A stretch of 64,000 bases of DNA from Stercorarius parasiticus (GCA_013396915.1 VWZL01000901.1:186001-250000), one strand, 5' to 3'. Counted from the stretch's first letter, positions 36,491 through 48,934 are shown. Notes: a model not told the origin generated them from the letters alone. Program-made: numbers and translations.

Positions 36491-39460
36491 TCACTGACTC
36501 TTCTTCATTCCTCCCCTTTCGCCATAGTCCCTTGTACCTCATTGCCCCTCTCAGCCCTCAGCCAGCTCCCTCCCACCAACGACCCAGTCGTTACCACTAC
36601 AAAAGAGTTTTGCTCCTCCAAAGAAGGGGACAGAATAAGGCCTGCTGGCTCCATTGCTGGAAGCTGGTGGTATTCTGTGCCTGGTGAAGAGACTCAGACA
36701 CCCAGCAGTCTCCGATTGAGGTCGTGAACAGCTGGGATAAATCCAAGAGCTGCCTTGGACTTGCTTTTATTTATTCCAAAGTCTAATCTGTCTCTGGCCA
36801 GCAGCAACAGAGAGCAAGTATGATTTACAACCACCTTTTCTAGTATAGCCAAAGACTATTCTTTCTTCCAGGACAGAGATATTTAGTTGGTCCCAAAACA
36901 ATCTTTTTTTCTTTTTTTACCCCTTTTTTTTCCAATGCATTTTTTGCCTCTGCTCTTTGATGTCAAAGCCAAAACTCCCATTTACTTCATCAAGTGTAGG
37001 ATTTGTCTGTGCAAGATACAGGGAAAACCAGCAGGCTCCCAGTTTAACATGCATGGGCAGGACATTTCACTATGTGACTGAAACAGTCTACGTCTTTTCT
37101 AACTGAACCTGATGATAGTACAGTAGCCACAGTGCATGAAATGACCCTGCACGGTGTGCAATTTAATGGGCACTGTAGCAGCGGGGTGGCAGCGTGGTGT
37201 GTGTGTACCACACCACCAGTGAAGCTGAAGGTGGGTTGGTTGTCCCATCAGGTCAGCCTAACCATCCTCTCTGGGCAAGAAGGCAGTTAGTTACACACCT
37301 GATTTTTTAGTAGGCTTTGCCACATGTCATCAAATGCTACATTTTCCCTTCACATTTTTGCAAGCAGTTTCCTTTGTGTCCTCTCTGGTAGCAGAGAGAC
37401 ATGTTCATTCAGCGTTAAAGGACTCCTAGACAGAGGAGGAGCACCAGATTTTGACACTAGCTGGCCTGTGACTTCATACTACCCTGCACTGAAGTCCCCC
37501 CAGCAGGCTGAGCCTCCAGCACAGCTACCTGGCAATGACAGCCCCATCTACTCTGAGACTTAGGGTGCTGCTGTTTCAGGGTCTTACTGCCATGACCCCA
37601 GACAAAATGCTAGAGAAGTTCAGATATGAGCTTTTACCAAATAAACGGTATCTTTTCAGACCAAGACAGGAGAGGTAAAAAAGATATTCTATAATTTATC
37701 CAAGTGACTCCTGGCTTTCCAGTCACTCCTGGAAAATGATCTGAAAAGCATTTTCTAAATAACCAGGGCATTTCACTGGTAACAAGCCATGGACTTGTAT
37801 TGGCTCTGTTTACTCAGAACTGATATGCATGCTTTAACCAAAAAAATAAAGCAGTTCCAATGTACTTCTCATAAGCAACCGGTAGCAGGCATTGAACAGT
37901 GAATTCCTTGAGCACGTAAAGGAAAGCTACGCCATACCTTCTTTCAAGACTAATGGCATTCATTTTGTGTTAGAAGAGGGACACTGTTATGATCCAGAAC
38001 ACTGCGCTTCACCAGATTAGCTATTTTCTTGTCCAACAAACTGGAAAACAAGATAAGACAGAGCTTTGATTACTTATAACTCAGAATTATTTTCCATTTA
38101 AGTACTCTTTGGAATGTGAAACTGTAAGTAGAGTCAACAAGTTATACCATATCATGTCAGACAACACAGAAGAGATGGCAGAAGGGATCTATCAACAGCC
38201 AAGATAATGTCTAAAACAAAATAAGCTTCTGCACTAAAAAGAAACTTTTTTCTTACATTGTTTATTTGGTGGTGTGGCAACTCACATGCTGTTATTTCAG
38301 GTGTGTAGTCTCCACCATAAGTACCTACAATCAGCTCCATACACAGCCACCTCCCTGGTTGGTGTGGTAAGAGGATGCGTGTGAAGCGGAGCAAAACACG
38401 GGTGACTCAGGGGTCACAGCAACGGCTCGTGGTCACAGGCATGGAAAAACAAATAATCAAGAAAAACAACAAGCAAAACAAGGTACACTTACATCAATAT
38501 TTCAGACAAAAACACTCTCCCATGGAACCAGGACATACTTATAAGCAACTGACGCCAAATATTGTGGTACCTAGTGTATCTCAGTGCTCATGACATTTCA
38601 TTTCTAGAAGCTCGATGTTGGTGGAGAATAGCTACTTGCAGGACAAACACATGTTGGAAGACTTCGCAGTGCATCACACCAGCACAAAAAATTATTAAAA
38701 TGAGACAGTCACTAAAGACAAGCTGCATTTCCAACTGAAATTATCACAAATTAACAACTTGGCATGCTATCTAGCTCCTGTAGGCTTTTCAATTTTGTTC
38801 TTGTGTCCTAATGTGGTCCAACCACATACACGTACTTGTCCACACACAAGAGTAGACTCCAGCTTTAATGATACTGCATGTGTCTGGTGATGATGAAGGT
38901 GAATTAGAGGCAGAAACAGCACCTTTTGGTCCTCAGTATAGGGACTGTGCTGTAAAGCCTTGGTTTAAATCTATAATGACTCTTACAGGGGATAGCAGCA
39001 GTTGTCACGCTGAATTCCAAGATGGCCTGGGCTCCAGGAGATGTTGCAGCAGGGCTCTCATCTCTCTTCCGGGGCTCAGAAATAAAAAGCTCTCTCCACC
39101 CAAGCAGGGACTAGAGTTCTATCAGAGACAGAGATGGGATTTCCAGACCATTGCCTTAACTTGGCCTGTTTTGAAATCAGTAGGCATAATCCACAGTGGT
39201 AACAGAGTTAGGCCTGCGAGATTCAAGTGAAACTGAAAATTAACAGTGCCTGTAAGTGCAAGACAGTCCTTGGGATACACAACAGTCCCTGCTTAGCTTT
39301 TGTCACTGTTTTGCATTGACAGGTTTGCATATTTTCTTTGAGCAAAAGTCAGATCCTCACTATTACACAAGATGCCAGAGGCCAATTACTTGTTACTATT
39401 TATATAGTTTGTTGGCTCTGTACAGGTTTATTGAAAAAGTGATCCTGCAGAAAGACCTTT

Positions 39461-39491
39461 GAAATATAAATGAATATAAATGAAATATAAA
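39461..39491. repeat. Short AT-rich tandem (GAAATATAAAT-like)
   Basis: Three imperfect copies of 'gaaatataaat' / 'gaatataaat'. Confidence 0.75.
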
Positions 39492-40454
39492 GATGTTTTA
39501 TTCCCTCTTCAAATCTCATCTGGAAATTTCTTCTGGGTGGAAGTTTTGCTAGACAAAGGCTTGACTGCTGGAACGTGATTCCTGTCGTAAGAACTGAAGC
39601 ACACCATGACAAGGAGAGCTGGGAATTTTTGCAAGCTTTTTCCTTTTCTTTGTCCCATACTTTCTTTCATTTTCTTTTTCATGCATACTATTGTACTTTT
39701 TTGTGATCAGTGAGAATTCCTCTTAATGTATGGATCTACTCTGCAAAAATTGTATTACACGTTCCTTTTTTTATAAGCTTCAGTGACCTCATATTAAATA
39801 TAGTCCCTCCTAACTGCCAGTCAAACACATCTTTAGATTCAGAGTTAATATCTTTTGAAAGGGAAGAAAGGACTTTCCTTTTGTTGGATCAGCAGCAACT
39901 AAAGCTCCCATACTCCATAGCATAACTGAGCCCTTGCCACATCCACATTAAATCAGTGGAGCAATTTCTTCTCTCATAGCAAAATACATCTCAAGGCAGC
40001 TGCGGGGCACTTTGCACTGGACCACAGGCAGCAGATTGGGACAGGAGCCTGCAAGAGGATGCATAATTCGTCTCACTCTCATATGCCGTGCCTCATAGGA
40101 AAGCAGGAAAGATTTTGTGCAGAAATTCCTCGCTATGGCTCTGAGCAGACAGAGGCAGGTCAATAGAATAAAAATGAGCCCTTTTAGAACTCTAACTTTC
40201 CAGTCTTCTGCCACATTTCAAATATTTTCTGACTTTGGATGCTTGCACATCTTTTCTGTAACACTAATTTGCAGAGTTCTAATAGTTTTATTGTGTTTTT
40301 TTTTGTAATGATGCAAATAAAAGTATCAAACTACACACTATGCTCTGATCTAGGAAAAATGTCCTGTGTATCAGCAGACATAAAATGGCTCCAACAGAGA
40401 TTGTCGCTGGTGTATATAGCTCCCATTATTCATATAAAACACACTGCTGCCACT

Positions 40455-40585
40455 GATCATTATTTCTAATAGCAGTAATCCTCCCTGAATGGGTTTATTA
40501 AAGTGTCCTCAGCATCACTGTGGGCTGTTAATGATCTGCTGGTAATGGCCCATTTTGCTGTGTCTACTGCTTAACCCACATCTAT
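40455..40585. promoter_or_regulatory. Enhancer-like block (tentative)
   Basis: A repeat-free run with balanced composition, several TAAT cores ('ctgttaatgatctgctgg', 'ctggtaatggccc') and few homopolymers. It resembles vertebrate conserved non-coding elements by look only. Confidence 0.2.
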
Positions 40586-41008
40586 TTCTGCTAGGTTGGT
40601 TTTTTTCCCCCATTAATCATCCACTGAAAACATTTTTAATATTCTCTCTTGCAGCACAGCCAGAGAAAGCATTCTGGTAGTCATTCCAAGTCTGCTTATT
40701 CTAGATCTTCTGCATAAATGTACTTGTAAAATTAGCAGCTTTGTGCACCGCTGCCCTCTCAGTCCTGCTCCAGAAACAGTTGCAGTGGTGGCCACCCCCA
40801 GTCTTGTTAAGAGGGGACCACATTCTGCCTTCCCTCTCAGAGACTCAGCTCGTACCTACACTCCTTGCCTAGATACACCACAGCACGTTGTAGCACCCTG
40901 CTTCCTTGGCTGCCTGGAGAGGTTCCCCTTTTGGAGCATACCAGGCTCCAGCCTGAAGCACCTCTATATATTCCTATAGAAACTACATTGCTGGAGGAGG
41001 GGGATGAG

Positions 41009-41092
41009 GATGCATGCTGATGTGCGTTGGGTCTGGTGCCTGCACCCTGATGCATGCTGGTGCACTCAGATGCGTGCTGGGTCTCACCCTGA
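41009..41092. repeat. Degenerate minisatellite (GATGCATGCTG units)
   Basis: Three 'gatgcatgctg' / 'gatgcgtgctg' units at 41009, 41049 and 41069. Two are associated with a following 'gggtct', and a 'caccctga' word recurs. Spacing is about 20-40 bp. Confidence 0.7.
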
Positions 41093-42756
41093 TACAGTGT
41101 TGTGAAAAAAAACTTAGCATAAAAATTAGTCCAGGCACCTGGAAATAATCTCCTCTTCTCAAGTCTACATAAAAAAACCCAGAATCCCATCCACATTGTA
41201 CACAGAAGTTCACTGTACTTTTTTCTCCATTTCAGCTTTATCTGAATTTTCTACTTCGCAGAAAGTATCAATGACCCCAGCCAGTCAGCTTTCCAAAGGG
41301 CTTGGACATCTTTTGGATGGAAAAAAAATTTAAAAGTCCTCAATTTTGTAATCCTCAGCTTTCAGTCTGCTTTCCTTTCACAGCAACAAAAATAACTCTA
41401 ATAGAAGATCTAAGTATGAAAATTTCAATTAGTAATGCAATTAATCCTGCTGTTGGATTCCTGCCATCTTAGCTTAAGTGATCAACTGATGTTTTGCAGA
41501 GATACAGCATGAAAATCCTACCATTGATTTTCTTAATAACTTTGCCCCTGTTTGGTGTTGAATACTGTTAATATCTGGGCATAAAAATGTGATTCAATTA
41601 TGCAAACAAAATGCCCATGATATTCCCTATAATGGTTTTGCTCAGTTAGCTTTTGGATTTTTATAGATGAAACAAACTGATTGAAAACAAAATTTGGAGC
41701 ACTATTTTAAAAGGCAGTAAGGTGAACGATAATCTTCATAAGGAGTGATGTTTGATACCTCATAGGAAAAGCAGACCCTTTTTTTGAAAAAATAAAAAAA
41801 TAAAAAAAATCTGTTGAATTACCCCTTAGACAGTAGTAGAAGACTTCTTTGCCTTGTTTGTTTATTACAAGCAGTACTAGACTTCTGTAGGGTTGCTCTC
41901 CTTATTTTTAACTATTATGACACCACTTTGCAGCTTGGCTCTTTACCTTACTTGAAGGCCACAGGAAAAGCAAATGCATCCTTCTTAGTCACTTACATCC
42001 ATCACACAATATTTTCAAAAGCCAAGATGCAGAGGGTTGGTAACTACATCATCTGCATTAACCAGGAAAGAGAAAATTTCACCTAAACCCAACTCGGAAT
42101 AGACCCTCTCTTCAGCATTCCAGCAGAGCTAGCCTTTAAAGGGGTATTATCCATCTAGATAATTGACATTAAAAAGAGATATCAGTTAATCTAGCCTGAG
42201 TGTCATTTTGACAGCCATCTTCTGCAACTGTTCACCATACATCTTACTTTTGTCTTAAAATGCAATTCTTATTCAGAAGCTTGGAAAACAGATCAATGCC
42301 CGAGGAAGTCCCGGAAAGTAAATCGACTATGAACACTTTTGACAGAAATGCCCAGGCGCATGAGTTGCTTTTGCAACTAGATGTCTCTGATATTCTTGGC
42401 CTTGTTTGGTTATGAACTTGTGCCATTGTCTTGGAAGATCTTCAAGGTCAAAAGTAATGGAAAGAAAGATTTCAAAGTGTGCCTGGAAGATGCAAATTCT
42501 CTTGTCATCAATTAAATTACAGTATAGTTAGATACAGCATCTTCCCCAGGTAACTAGCTGCCCAAGAATACAGTTTTTCTTCCAATGACAAAAGATACAA
42601 AAAAAAATGATTAAAACACCAAAAACTCCTATAAGAAATTTTAAAAGAATAATAGGTATGTATTTCTATTTTATGCATACAAAAGAAAAGACCCATATCC
42701 AAAACCTAAGTCTCTAAGCATCCCCCTACAACCAACAGTTGAATCTGAATCCAAAT

Positions 42757-43300
42757 ATCATAGAATCATAGAATGGTTTGGGTTGGAAGGGACCTTCAAG
42801 ATCATCTAATTCCAACCTCCAAACCCTCTGCCATGGACAGGGACACCTTCCACTAGATGAGGTTGCTCAAAGCCCCATCCAGCCTGGCCTTGAACACTTC
42901 CAGGGATGGGGCATCCACAACATCCCTGGGCAACCTGTTCCAGTGCCTCACCACCCTCAAGGTAAAGAATTTCTTCCTAATATCTAACCTAAATCTACCC
43001 TCTTTCAGTTAAAAACTGTTACCCCTCATTCTATCATTACATTCCCTGACAAAGAATCCCTCCCCATCTTTCCTGTAGGCCCCCTTTAGGTACTGGAAGG
43101 CCACTATAAGGTCTCCCTGGAGCCCTCTCTTCCTCAGGCTGAACAGCCACAACTCTCTCAATCTGTCTTTATAGGAGAGGTGCTCCAGCCCTCTGATCAT
43201 CTTGGTGACCCTCCTCTGGACCCACTCCAACAGGTTCACATCCTTCTTATGTTGGTACCCCCAGCGCTGAATGCAGTACTCCAGGTGAGGTCCAGCATTC
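42757..43300 (-). mobile_element. CR1 LINE, 5'-truncated, minus strand
   Basis: The plus strand shows the reverse-complement tip ('atcatagaatcatagaatgg'), then 'gggttggaagggaccttc' and 'aagatcatctaattccaacc', then ORF2 tail sequence up to about 43300. The 3' end wording pairs it with the copy at 12543. Similarity stops in the 'cagtactccaggtgagg' region, which is the 5' truncation point. Confidence 0.96.
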
Positions 43301-43302
43301 AT
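43009..43302 (-). pseudogene. CR1 ORF2 C-terminal remnant with nonsense codon
   Basis: The minus-strand frame reads 'HLEYCIQRWGYQHKKDVNLL', '[20 protein letters not shown]', '[19 protein letters not shown]' and ends 'DRMRGNSF' at a TAA. In the 12.6 kb copy the same place reads [11 protein letters not shown], so the stop replaces the Glu/Lys codon by substitution and not by frameshift. The frame resumes beyond it toward 42.8 kb. No RT core is present. Confidence 0.9.
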
Positions 43303-43524
43303 GGTCTATTAAGTTGTTAAGCTGTGAATGACTACATATTCCAAGGCATTTTAGAGCTTATTTCTATTTTCTTGTTGTTGTTAAACTGACATTGTAAAAA
43401 TATGCTGGAACTTCAATTGCCTCTCTCTTCCCAACTGTTTTCATTTGAGCAGGAAACTGTCAATTGAAAACACAGTTTTATTTTTAAATTTTCAATAAAA
43501 TCAAAGCACAGAGACACTGTAGAG

Positions 43525-43569
43525 GAAAAAAAAAAAGAAAATCACCACCACCACACACACACACACACA
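43525..43569. repeat. A-tract, (ACC)3 and (AC)n microsatellite
   Basis: A11 followed by 'gaaaatc', three ACC-type units and about eight AC dinucleotides. Confidence 0.9.
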
Positions 43570-46500
43570 ATATCTTTGGCCTTTTAGAGAAGGCTTTGTT
43601 GTACTAAGCTCAATGGTCTGGTTTTCACCTTTCACAACTGCAATGATCATAAGTAAGATTAGGTGCCTTTAATATGTTTATGTTAAGAAGGGAAGTAATT
43701 TGAAACACAGGTAAGAATCATCAAGCCCACATTAAGAAACCAGGTTCCTGTAAGCAGGGATATAAAGACTTTTCTTTGGAGCTATCGTAAGAAAGAGCAA
43801 ATGATGCTTCAGGCTGCCACACACCCCTTTGCAGTCGTTACAGAGCAAGAGCAGTGAAATGCCATAAAAGAAAGCAACGGTTTCATTTACAGGCTTCTCA
43901 TTTAATACCCGCAACTCACTTCATTAGGACCAGATCATGAGGCCACAGAAAAAGGCACTTACCCAACAAAGTTAGAGACAACATTCAGAATGACGAATAA
44001 ATACTTTCAAGTAATTGTGGTAAATCCCTGAATTGCATGCAGTTTTGGCGGGCATTTTATCAAAATGTGTTAATATCCTGTGGCATTAGGAGTGCCAGGT
44101 ATTCTTTTGCCCCAGGGGAGTAAAGGATACTAGAAGGGTGGCAAGGGTTTCCCAGGCTCTTAGGGAAGCAGCACCTGTGATGTTTTAGAAAGACTCACTG
44201 TCTGTGGCTTCACGTGGTGCTCTGAAAGGCTCCATTGACATGCGCTTTCAGAGCACAGTGACATTAGTCTAGTTATTTGTCCTTTTTATTGGTCTTTCCA
44301 TACGTGGTTTTGCATTTATACCTCTCAGTATGAAGGGAAGCCTGTTTTTAACTAGAAACTCCCAGTTATGCTGGTGATAAGTCACTGAGGCATGGAAAGA
44401 AATTTAGACATTGGTGAGAGTCTCTCCAGACCACCCTCAGTATTTCAAAGCCGTGCTGTGCTGCACACACCCAATTTTCAGTACTATTTTCCATAACGAT
44501 GCAGCCACCTGGTCTCTTTTGAGAGCAAAAGGCTGGGGAATTCTCTTTAACGCTCTGCTCTTCTTATAGGATCTTCAGCAAGTCAAAAGCTTATATCCAA
44601 GAAAAACATCTGTCCTCTTGCTGACTTTTAAGAACCAAGGATGCCATTTTAAAATGATAGCTGTGTATTCAATAGTAAATAATTTCATATACTGAGAAAA
44701 ACCTGGGAAGCAACAGACAGCTAGTGCCTCCACATTTTGGACAGTGTTGTTTAGGTCATCATACTGGTTTATTACCAGTCTGAATGGAGCTTACACAATT
44801 CTCACCATGAGCATGTTAACAATGGGTAAGCCAAGGCATGTACATAAAATAATAGTTGAAATAGCCAAATCTTTTGCAGGAGATAGAGCAGTTACCATCT
44901 GTGTTCCAAATTTTTGCTTTATAGTGATGTCAGTACCAAAGCTAGGCTGAAGTTATGTCTTAAGAAAAATACTTCCAGCTACATGTAAAAGAAGCTGATG
45001 CAGCAGGGTCATGTAGCTATTTACTGCAACAGCTTGGGCTTGATTTAATTAGTAGATGGAACTGTTCATATATCACTTCTAAATGAAATGTTTTGGAAGC
45101 GATGCCCACATGACATTGTTCTGTAACGGGGAATTAACTCAAATGAAACCAATGAAATTGGGCAAATCTTTGCAAAACTGAACTACAGAAACTTTTACAA
45201 GACACTCAGGCACTCCTTGTACCACCTCAGGTCACTCTTTGCTCGTGTCCAGCTCCCCTGTAACTTGGGAGTGGCCAGACCCCGCTGCCTCTGTGACAAA
45301 AGAAAAACACTGTGAGACATCTGGGTGTTTTGAAAACATCCAGGATAGAGGCAGACAGAAAGAAGTGGATTTGGTGTGCCATTGCAACATAATCTGGGGC
45401 TCCAGTGCCCTTGTGCAGACTTACTGTGTTTAATTGCCCGGTTTAAGGCCGCACAGATGACATATGAAGTACATCCACAAGTACAGCCTAGGGCTCACAA
45501 TACGCGCCGTGAGGCAGCTGCATACTTTTTAGTCCCTTGAAGTCCGATCAGCCTGTGAAGAGGAGTTCAGCAAAATGGAAGTTTTAAAATACAAAAAGTA
45601 GGTGACTAAAACTGCTTTAGACATCTGTTATATGAGGTAGCAGGTGGTGAACCTACTCAGGGGCCCCAGGAAATATTAATATTTAAAAGGTCTTACATTT
45701 CACTAGCTTTAGATAAGTCTGAGGCACTGTCTGTTGCCCTAAGGGAGTGGGACCAATAGAAATCAGAATGAATGAATTAAAGAAGGGCTTTCAGCTTCTC
45801 TGGAATGGTTCCTTCATGGCACTTCCCCAGACCTTTTTCTGCGTCCTCATCCTATCAGCTCATCAGCACACCAGACTGACACCCCACTGGGCTCCTCACA
45901 GCCTCCCCCACCACCAGCCTTTGTCCAGGTCACAGCAAGCCAGACACGTTTAGGTAAGTACTACGCAATATGAAAAAGTGGTGTAAAGGTCAACTCTGTC
46001 ATGGTTGCTGCAGGTGCACGAGGCTAGCACGGCAATTTTTCGAGTTGGCTGTCATCTGTCACACCAGTTTCACTTGTAACAGCCTGTAGTTCTCACAGAG
46101 CTGCACATCTGCAGCCACCACCATTTTTATTTTGCTGTGTGATGCAATTCTTTGCTGTTCTGGGCATTGCTTATAGCTAGAGAGCATTATGCTACTCTCT
46201 GAAAACCACATAAACTCTACTGTCGAGACAAAGTTTGGTAATTAAGAAAAAAAAAATCAGGTTTGCTTTTTACCACCTAACATTACATGCTATCTTTAGA
46301 ATTAAATACACATTCCCACCCAATTCAAGTAAACACTCATACAATGGTATCTTAGTATCAAATCTCCCAGTCTTCTAGGCTTACAAGCTGGTCTTTTTTT
46401 GGCAGGAAAAGAAGAGGTACATTGTGGTTGTTTTTTGCTGTTGGAGCTAGTCAGGTACTGCATTGATGGGAATAATGTTTATTAACATGCCACTCAAAAA

Positions 46501-46648
46501 GATGCTGAAAGATTAATTATAAAGTTTTGTTCACTGTACTACAAAATACCATGCTCAAGAATCCAACTGGCTGCACGAGTTATGTTATTCTAGGGAGACA
46601 TTCAGCATTTTAGATGAAACCATTTTTTAGAGGAAAAAAGTAAGTATC

Positions 46649-46691
46649 TTCCTTGGGAAAGCATTAAATACGTTCCTTGGGGAAAGCATTA
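46649..46691. repeat. 24-bp direct duplication, two copies
   Basis: 'ttccttgggaaagcatta' at 46649 and the same with one extra G at 46673. A recent-looking small tandem duplication. Confidence 0.85.
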
Positions 46692-46865
46692 GTAAGTTTC
46701 GGTGTTTCCTAACTGAAAGACTTTATGTCTTGCAGATTACAAAAAATTCAGGATTTTATTTTTATTCAGGAGTAGAAAATATTAGTTTTATTCATACGAG
46801 AAATTACAAGCAGTTCTAATTATATTTGCACCGATAATCGTAAATACGCAAGTGCATATACACTC

Positions 46866-46888
46866 TATAGCATAAATTGTATGCTATA
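46866..46888. other. Short hairpin, 9-bp arms
   Basis: Arms tatagcata and tatgctata around a five-base loop. Probably of no function. Confidence 0.6.
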
Positions 46889-47174
46889 TAGTATGACATA
46901 AAAAACATTGTAAAATACAAATTTTATGGCATTAGTTTGAAATGACATTAGCTGCAATGAGGATGCCATTGATGAGCCAAGCAGTGTTGAGACCTGTGTT
47001 GGTACCAGGCTTTACATTCTTTTATCTGCCAAGTCACTGTCTTAAAGAATACAAGAAAGTGCTGTTTGCAACAGTATCTAACAGCATTTTTCTTGAAAGC
47101 AAATTCCTGGAGTCTTGCAATTATATCTGTCTAATTTCTGAATGTACAGTGGTACTTAAAAAAAATCAGGTTTT

Positions 47175-47191
47175 GGGTTGGGGAGGGGGGG
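47175..47191 (+). other. G-quadruplex-forming motif
   Basis: G tracts of 3, 4 and 7 separated by TT and A; the last tract can be used twice. Another GGG follows at about 47209. Confidence 0.75.
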
Positions 47192-47502
47192 AATGGTTTG
47201 GGTTTTGTTTTTATGGGTTTTTTTTTAATAACCTCAGCTCCAGCATGATCAATTCTGATGCATTTAAACACAAAATATGGAAATACTAGTGTGTTTCTCA
47301 AGAGGCATTTCAAGGTTACTCCAAAACCATCCTGCCTTATGGCTTGTGCAGAATAACATTTTGTAATAAAATCAGTCTAGAATCTTAGAACAGTCTAAAG
47401 GTAGAAGAAAAGATATGTTTCTGTCTCCATGAAGATCTTATCCCTCCAAGAATGCAGATATTCTGTTTCTGTCCTTGCAGATAACCAAATGAGCAAACTG
47501 AA

Positions 47503-47552
47503 CTTACCCTGACAATGACTTATCCAGACAGTTGCTTATCCTGACAATGAAC
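47503..47552. repeat. Short direct repeat (about 17 bp, two copies)
   Basis: 'ttaccctgacaatgact' at 47503 and 'ttatcctgacaatgaact' at 47535. It lies immediately before the second G4 motif. Confidence 0.75.
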
Positions 47553-47554
47553 TT

Positions 47555-47580
47555 GGGGGGCGGCGTGGGTGGGCAGGGGG
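47555..47580 (+). other. Strong G-quadruplex-forming motif
   Basis: G tracts of 6, 3, 3 and 5 with loops CGGCGT, T and CA. It fully satisfies the canonical G3+ N1-7 pattern, with two very short loops. Confidence 0.88.
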
Positions 47581-47793
47581 AGAAAAAAAGAAAAATCTTG
47601 AGAGGAGACTTCAGTGTGCATTCACTGTGAGAAGCTGTTACAAGTCTGCAAGGTTAGGTGAAGTTATCAGGAACCTCTCTGGTATGGGCATAGGTGGTCT
47701 GTTGTGAGTGGAATTTTTATTGTCCAGCTATAGCTGCATATCACATATACAGGTAGGACTAGGCTGCCCAGGTTGAGCATATCTTTGATGTGC

Positions 47794-47819
47794 TATGATT
47801 TCATATCTATGAAATCATA
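47794..47819. other. Perfect inverted repeat, 12-bp arms, 2-base spacer
   Basis: Arms tatgatttcata and tatgaaatcata face each other across TC. The AT-rich arms resemble POU/homeodomain-type sites, so this could be a dimer binding site or simply a cruciform-prone palindrome. Confidence 0.88.
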
Positions 47820-48915
47820 TCTTCAGCTGATATTTACCTCGCTTCCAAGTTTGACTTGCTGGAATTCAGCCCAATAGACATAGGCAGATGCAATTCAGGG
47901 CAGGGCAGGGATTCAATCTGTTGCACAAAATTATGACCTTGGGGAAAGACTGAAAAGAGAGGAATGAGCTAGAAATTCCAGAGAAAAGGAGAAGGAGCAG
48001 CTGCAGAAGCCACAGACCTTTCTGCTTCAGGTCTCTTCTTGTCAAATTTCGGCTTTTCAGTCAAGTCTGACTTTCAAGGGCCTTCACGGTTAGGCAGTGC
48101 CTTTTGCTGAGGCAAATGCCAGCTGCTTTAATGGGAGTAATTCTGAGTCTCCAGGATCCAGCAGGACTTCCCTGATCCACAGTGTGCCATGGAGGATGCC
48201 ACCCAAACACTCAGACTGGCTGGGAGGCCACAGGAATTACCTAGTGTCATGATGACACACCAGTACCGCTTTTGGGATCAGAATTAACAAGCCTGTATGT
48301 GCTGCACAATAACAAGCGGCTCTACCATGCACCCACTGTACAGCTATGCCTTATGCTTTTGTTATCTTTTCCGCAGTCTATCTAAAGTCATATTTCTTAA
48401 ATCTCACTTAGGAAAAAACACACTTCTCAAGTCTCCAATAACTCAAAAGACAAAAATTAAAGAAAGTAACCAAGAATTGTTTGAAATATCCAACCACCCC
48501 TCTTTTTGCCAGCATCCACTACTCGCAGGCTCAGAGAGGAGCACTCTCTGATTTCCAAATTCTCTGTCATGACCTTGTAGCGCTCCTTGGTGTTTGAACA
48601 GTGCTTGACACTGCAGGAGTCCACCTTTCGCTGGCCCATCCCACCCCCATCATACGACTTTAATGACCTTCAGTAACAAGTAGTTCAAGGAACACACACA
48701 AGTATGTTTCAGCTGTTCACCCCACTGTTTCCTGGGGAAGAGACACATACTCAATCCCTCTAATTGTCCATCTGTCTGTCTCTCTCCTTCACCTATAACA
48801 GCTTCTTCAGTTTTGTCCATCTTTTATCTGTCTGTCAAATGTGTTTGAAGGGTCAGAAATAAAAATCCCCAAGAAACATTGTGAGAATTCACATTTGGAT
48901 AGAAGACTGATTAAA

Positions 48916-48934
48916 TCACCTTTTAAGGAGGTGA
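48916..48934. promoter_or_regulatory. Everted TCACCT / AGGTGA pair
   Basis: TCACCT and AGGTGA, separated by seven bases, form an inverted pair. This fits a bipartite CACCT-binding (ZEB-like) site or an everted nuclear-receptor site. Short motif, may be chance. Confidence 0.2.

Larger units (their letters stand above)
31691..42756. other. 11-kb unique non-coding stretch, no young repeats
   Basis: No exon and no CR1 is recognisable over 11 kb. Small items are a possible old-repeat phrase (31865-31935), a nuclear-receptor-like direct repeat (33585-33602), a GATA microsatellite (35950-36039), a minus-strand G4 motif (36472-36490), a short AT tandem (39461-39491), an AT-rich block near 40.46-40.58 kb and a degenerate minisatellite (41009-41092). 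The longest frame is 150 codons (34458-34910, plus) with no known motif. Confidence 0.55.

Noticed and set aside
36359..36727. 122-codon Pro/Ser-rich plus-strand frame
   Set aside because: It is the translation of a C-rich low-complexity run (36472-36540), not a protein I can recognise.
38868..39230. 120-codon plus-strand frame as a possible gene
   Set aside because: No recognisable domain, and the composition looks like translated non-coding DNA.
46942..47289. 115-codon plus-strand frame
   Set aside because: The second half is translated G/T-rich simple sequence; no motif.
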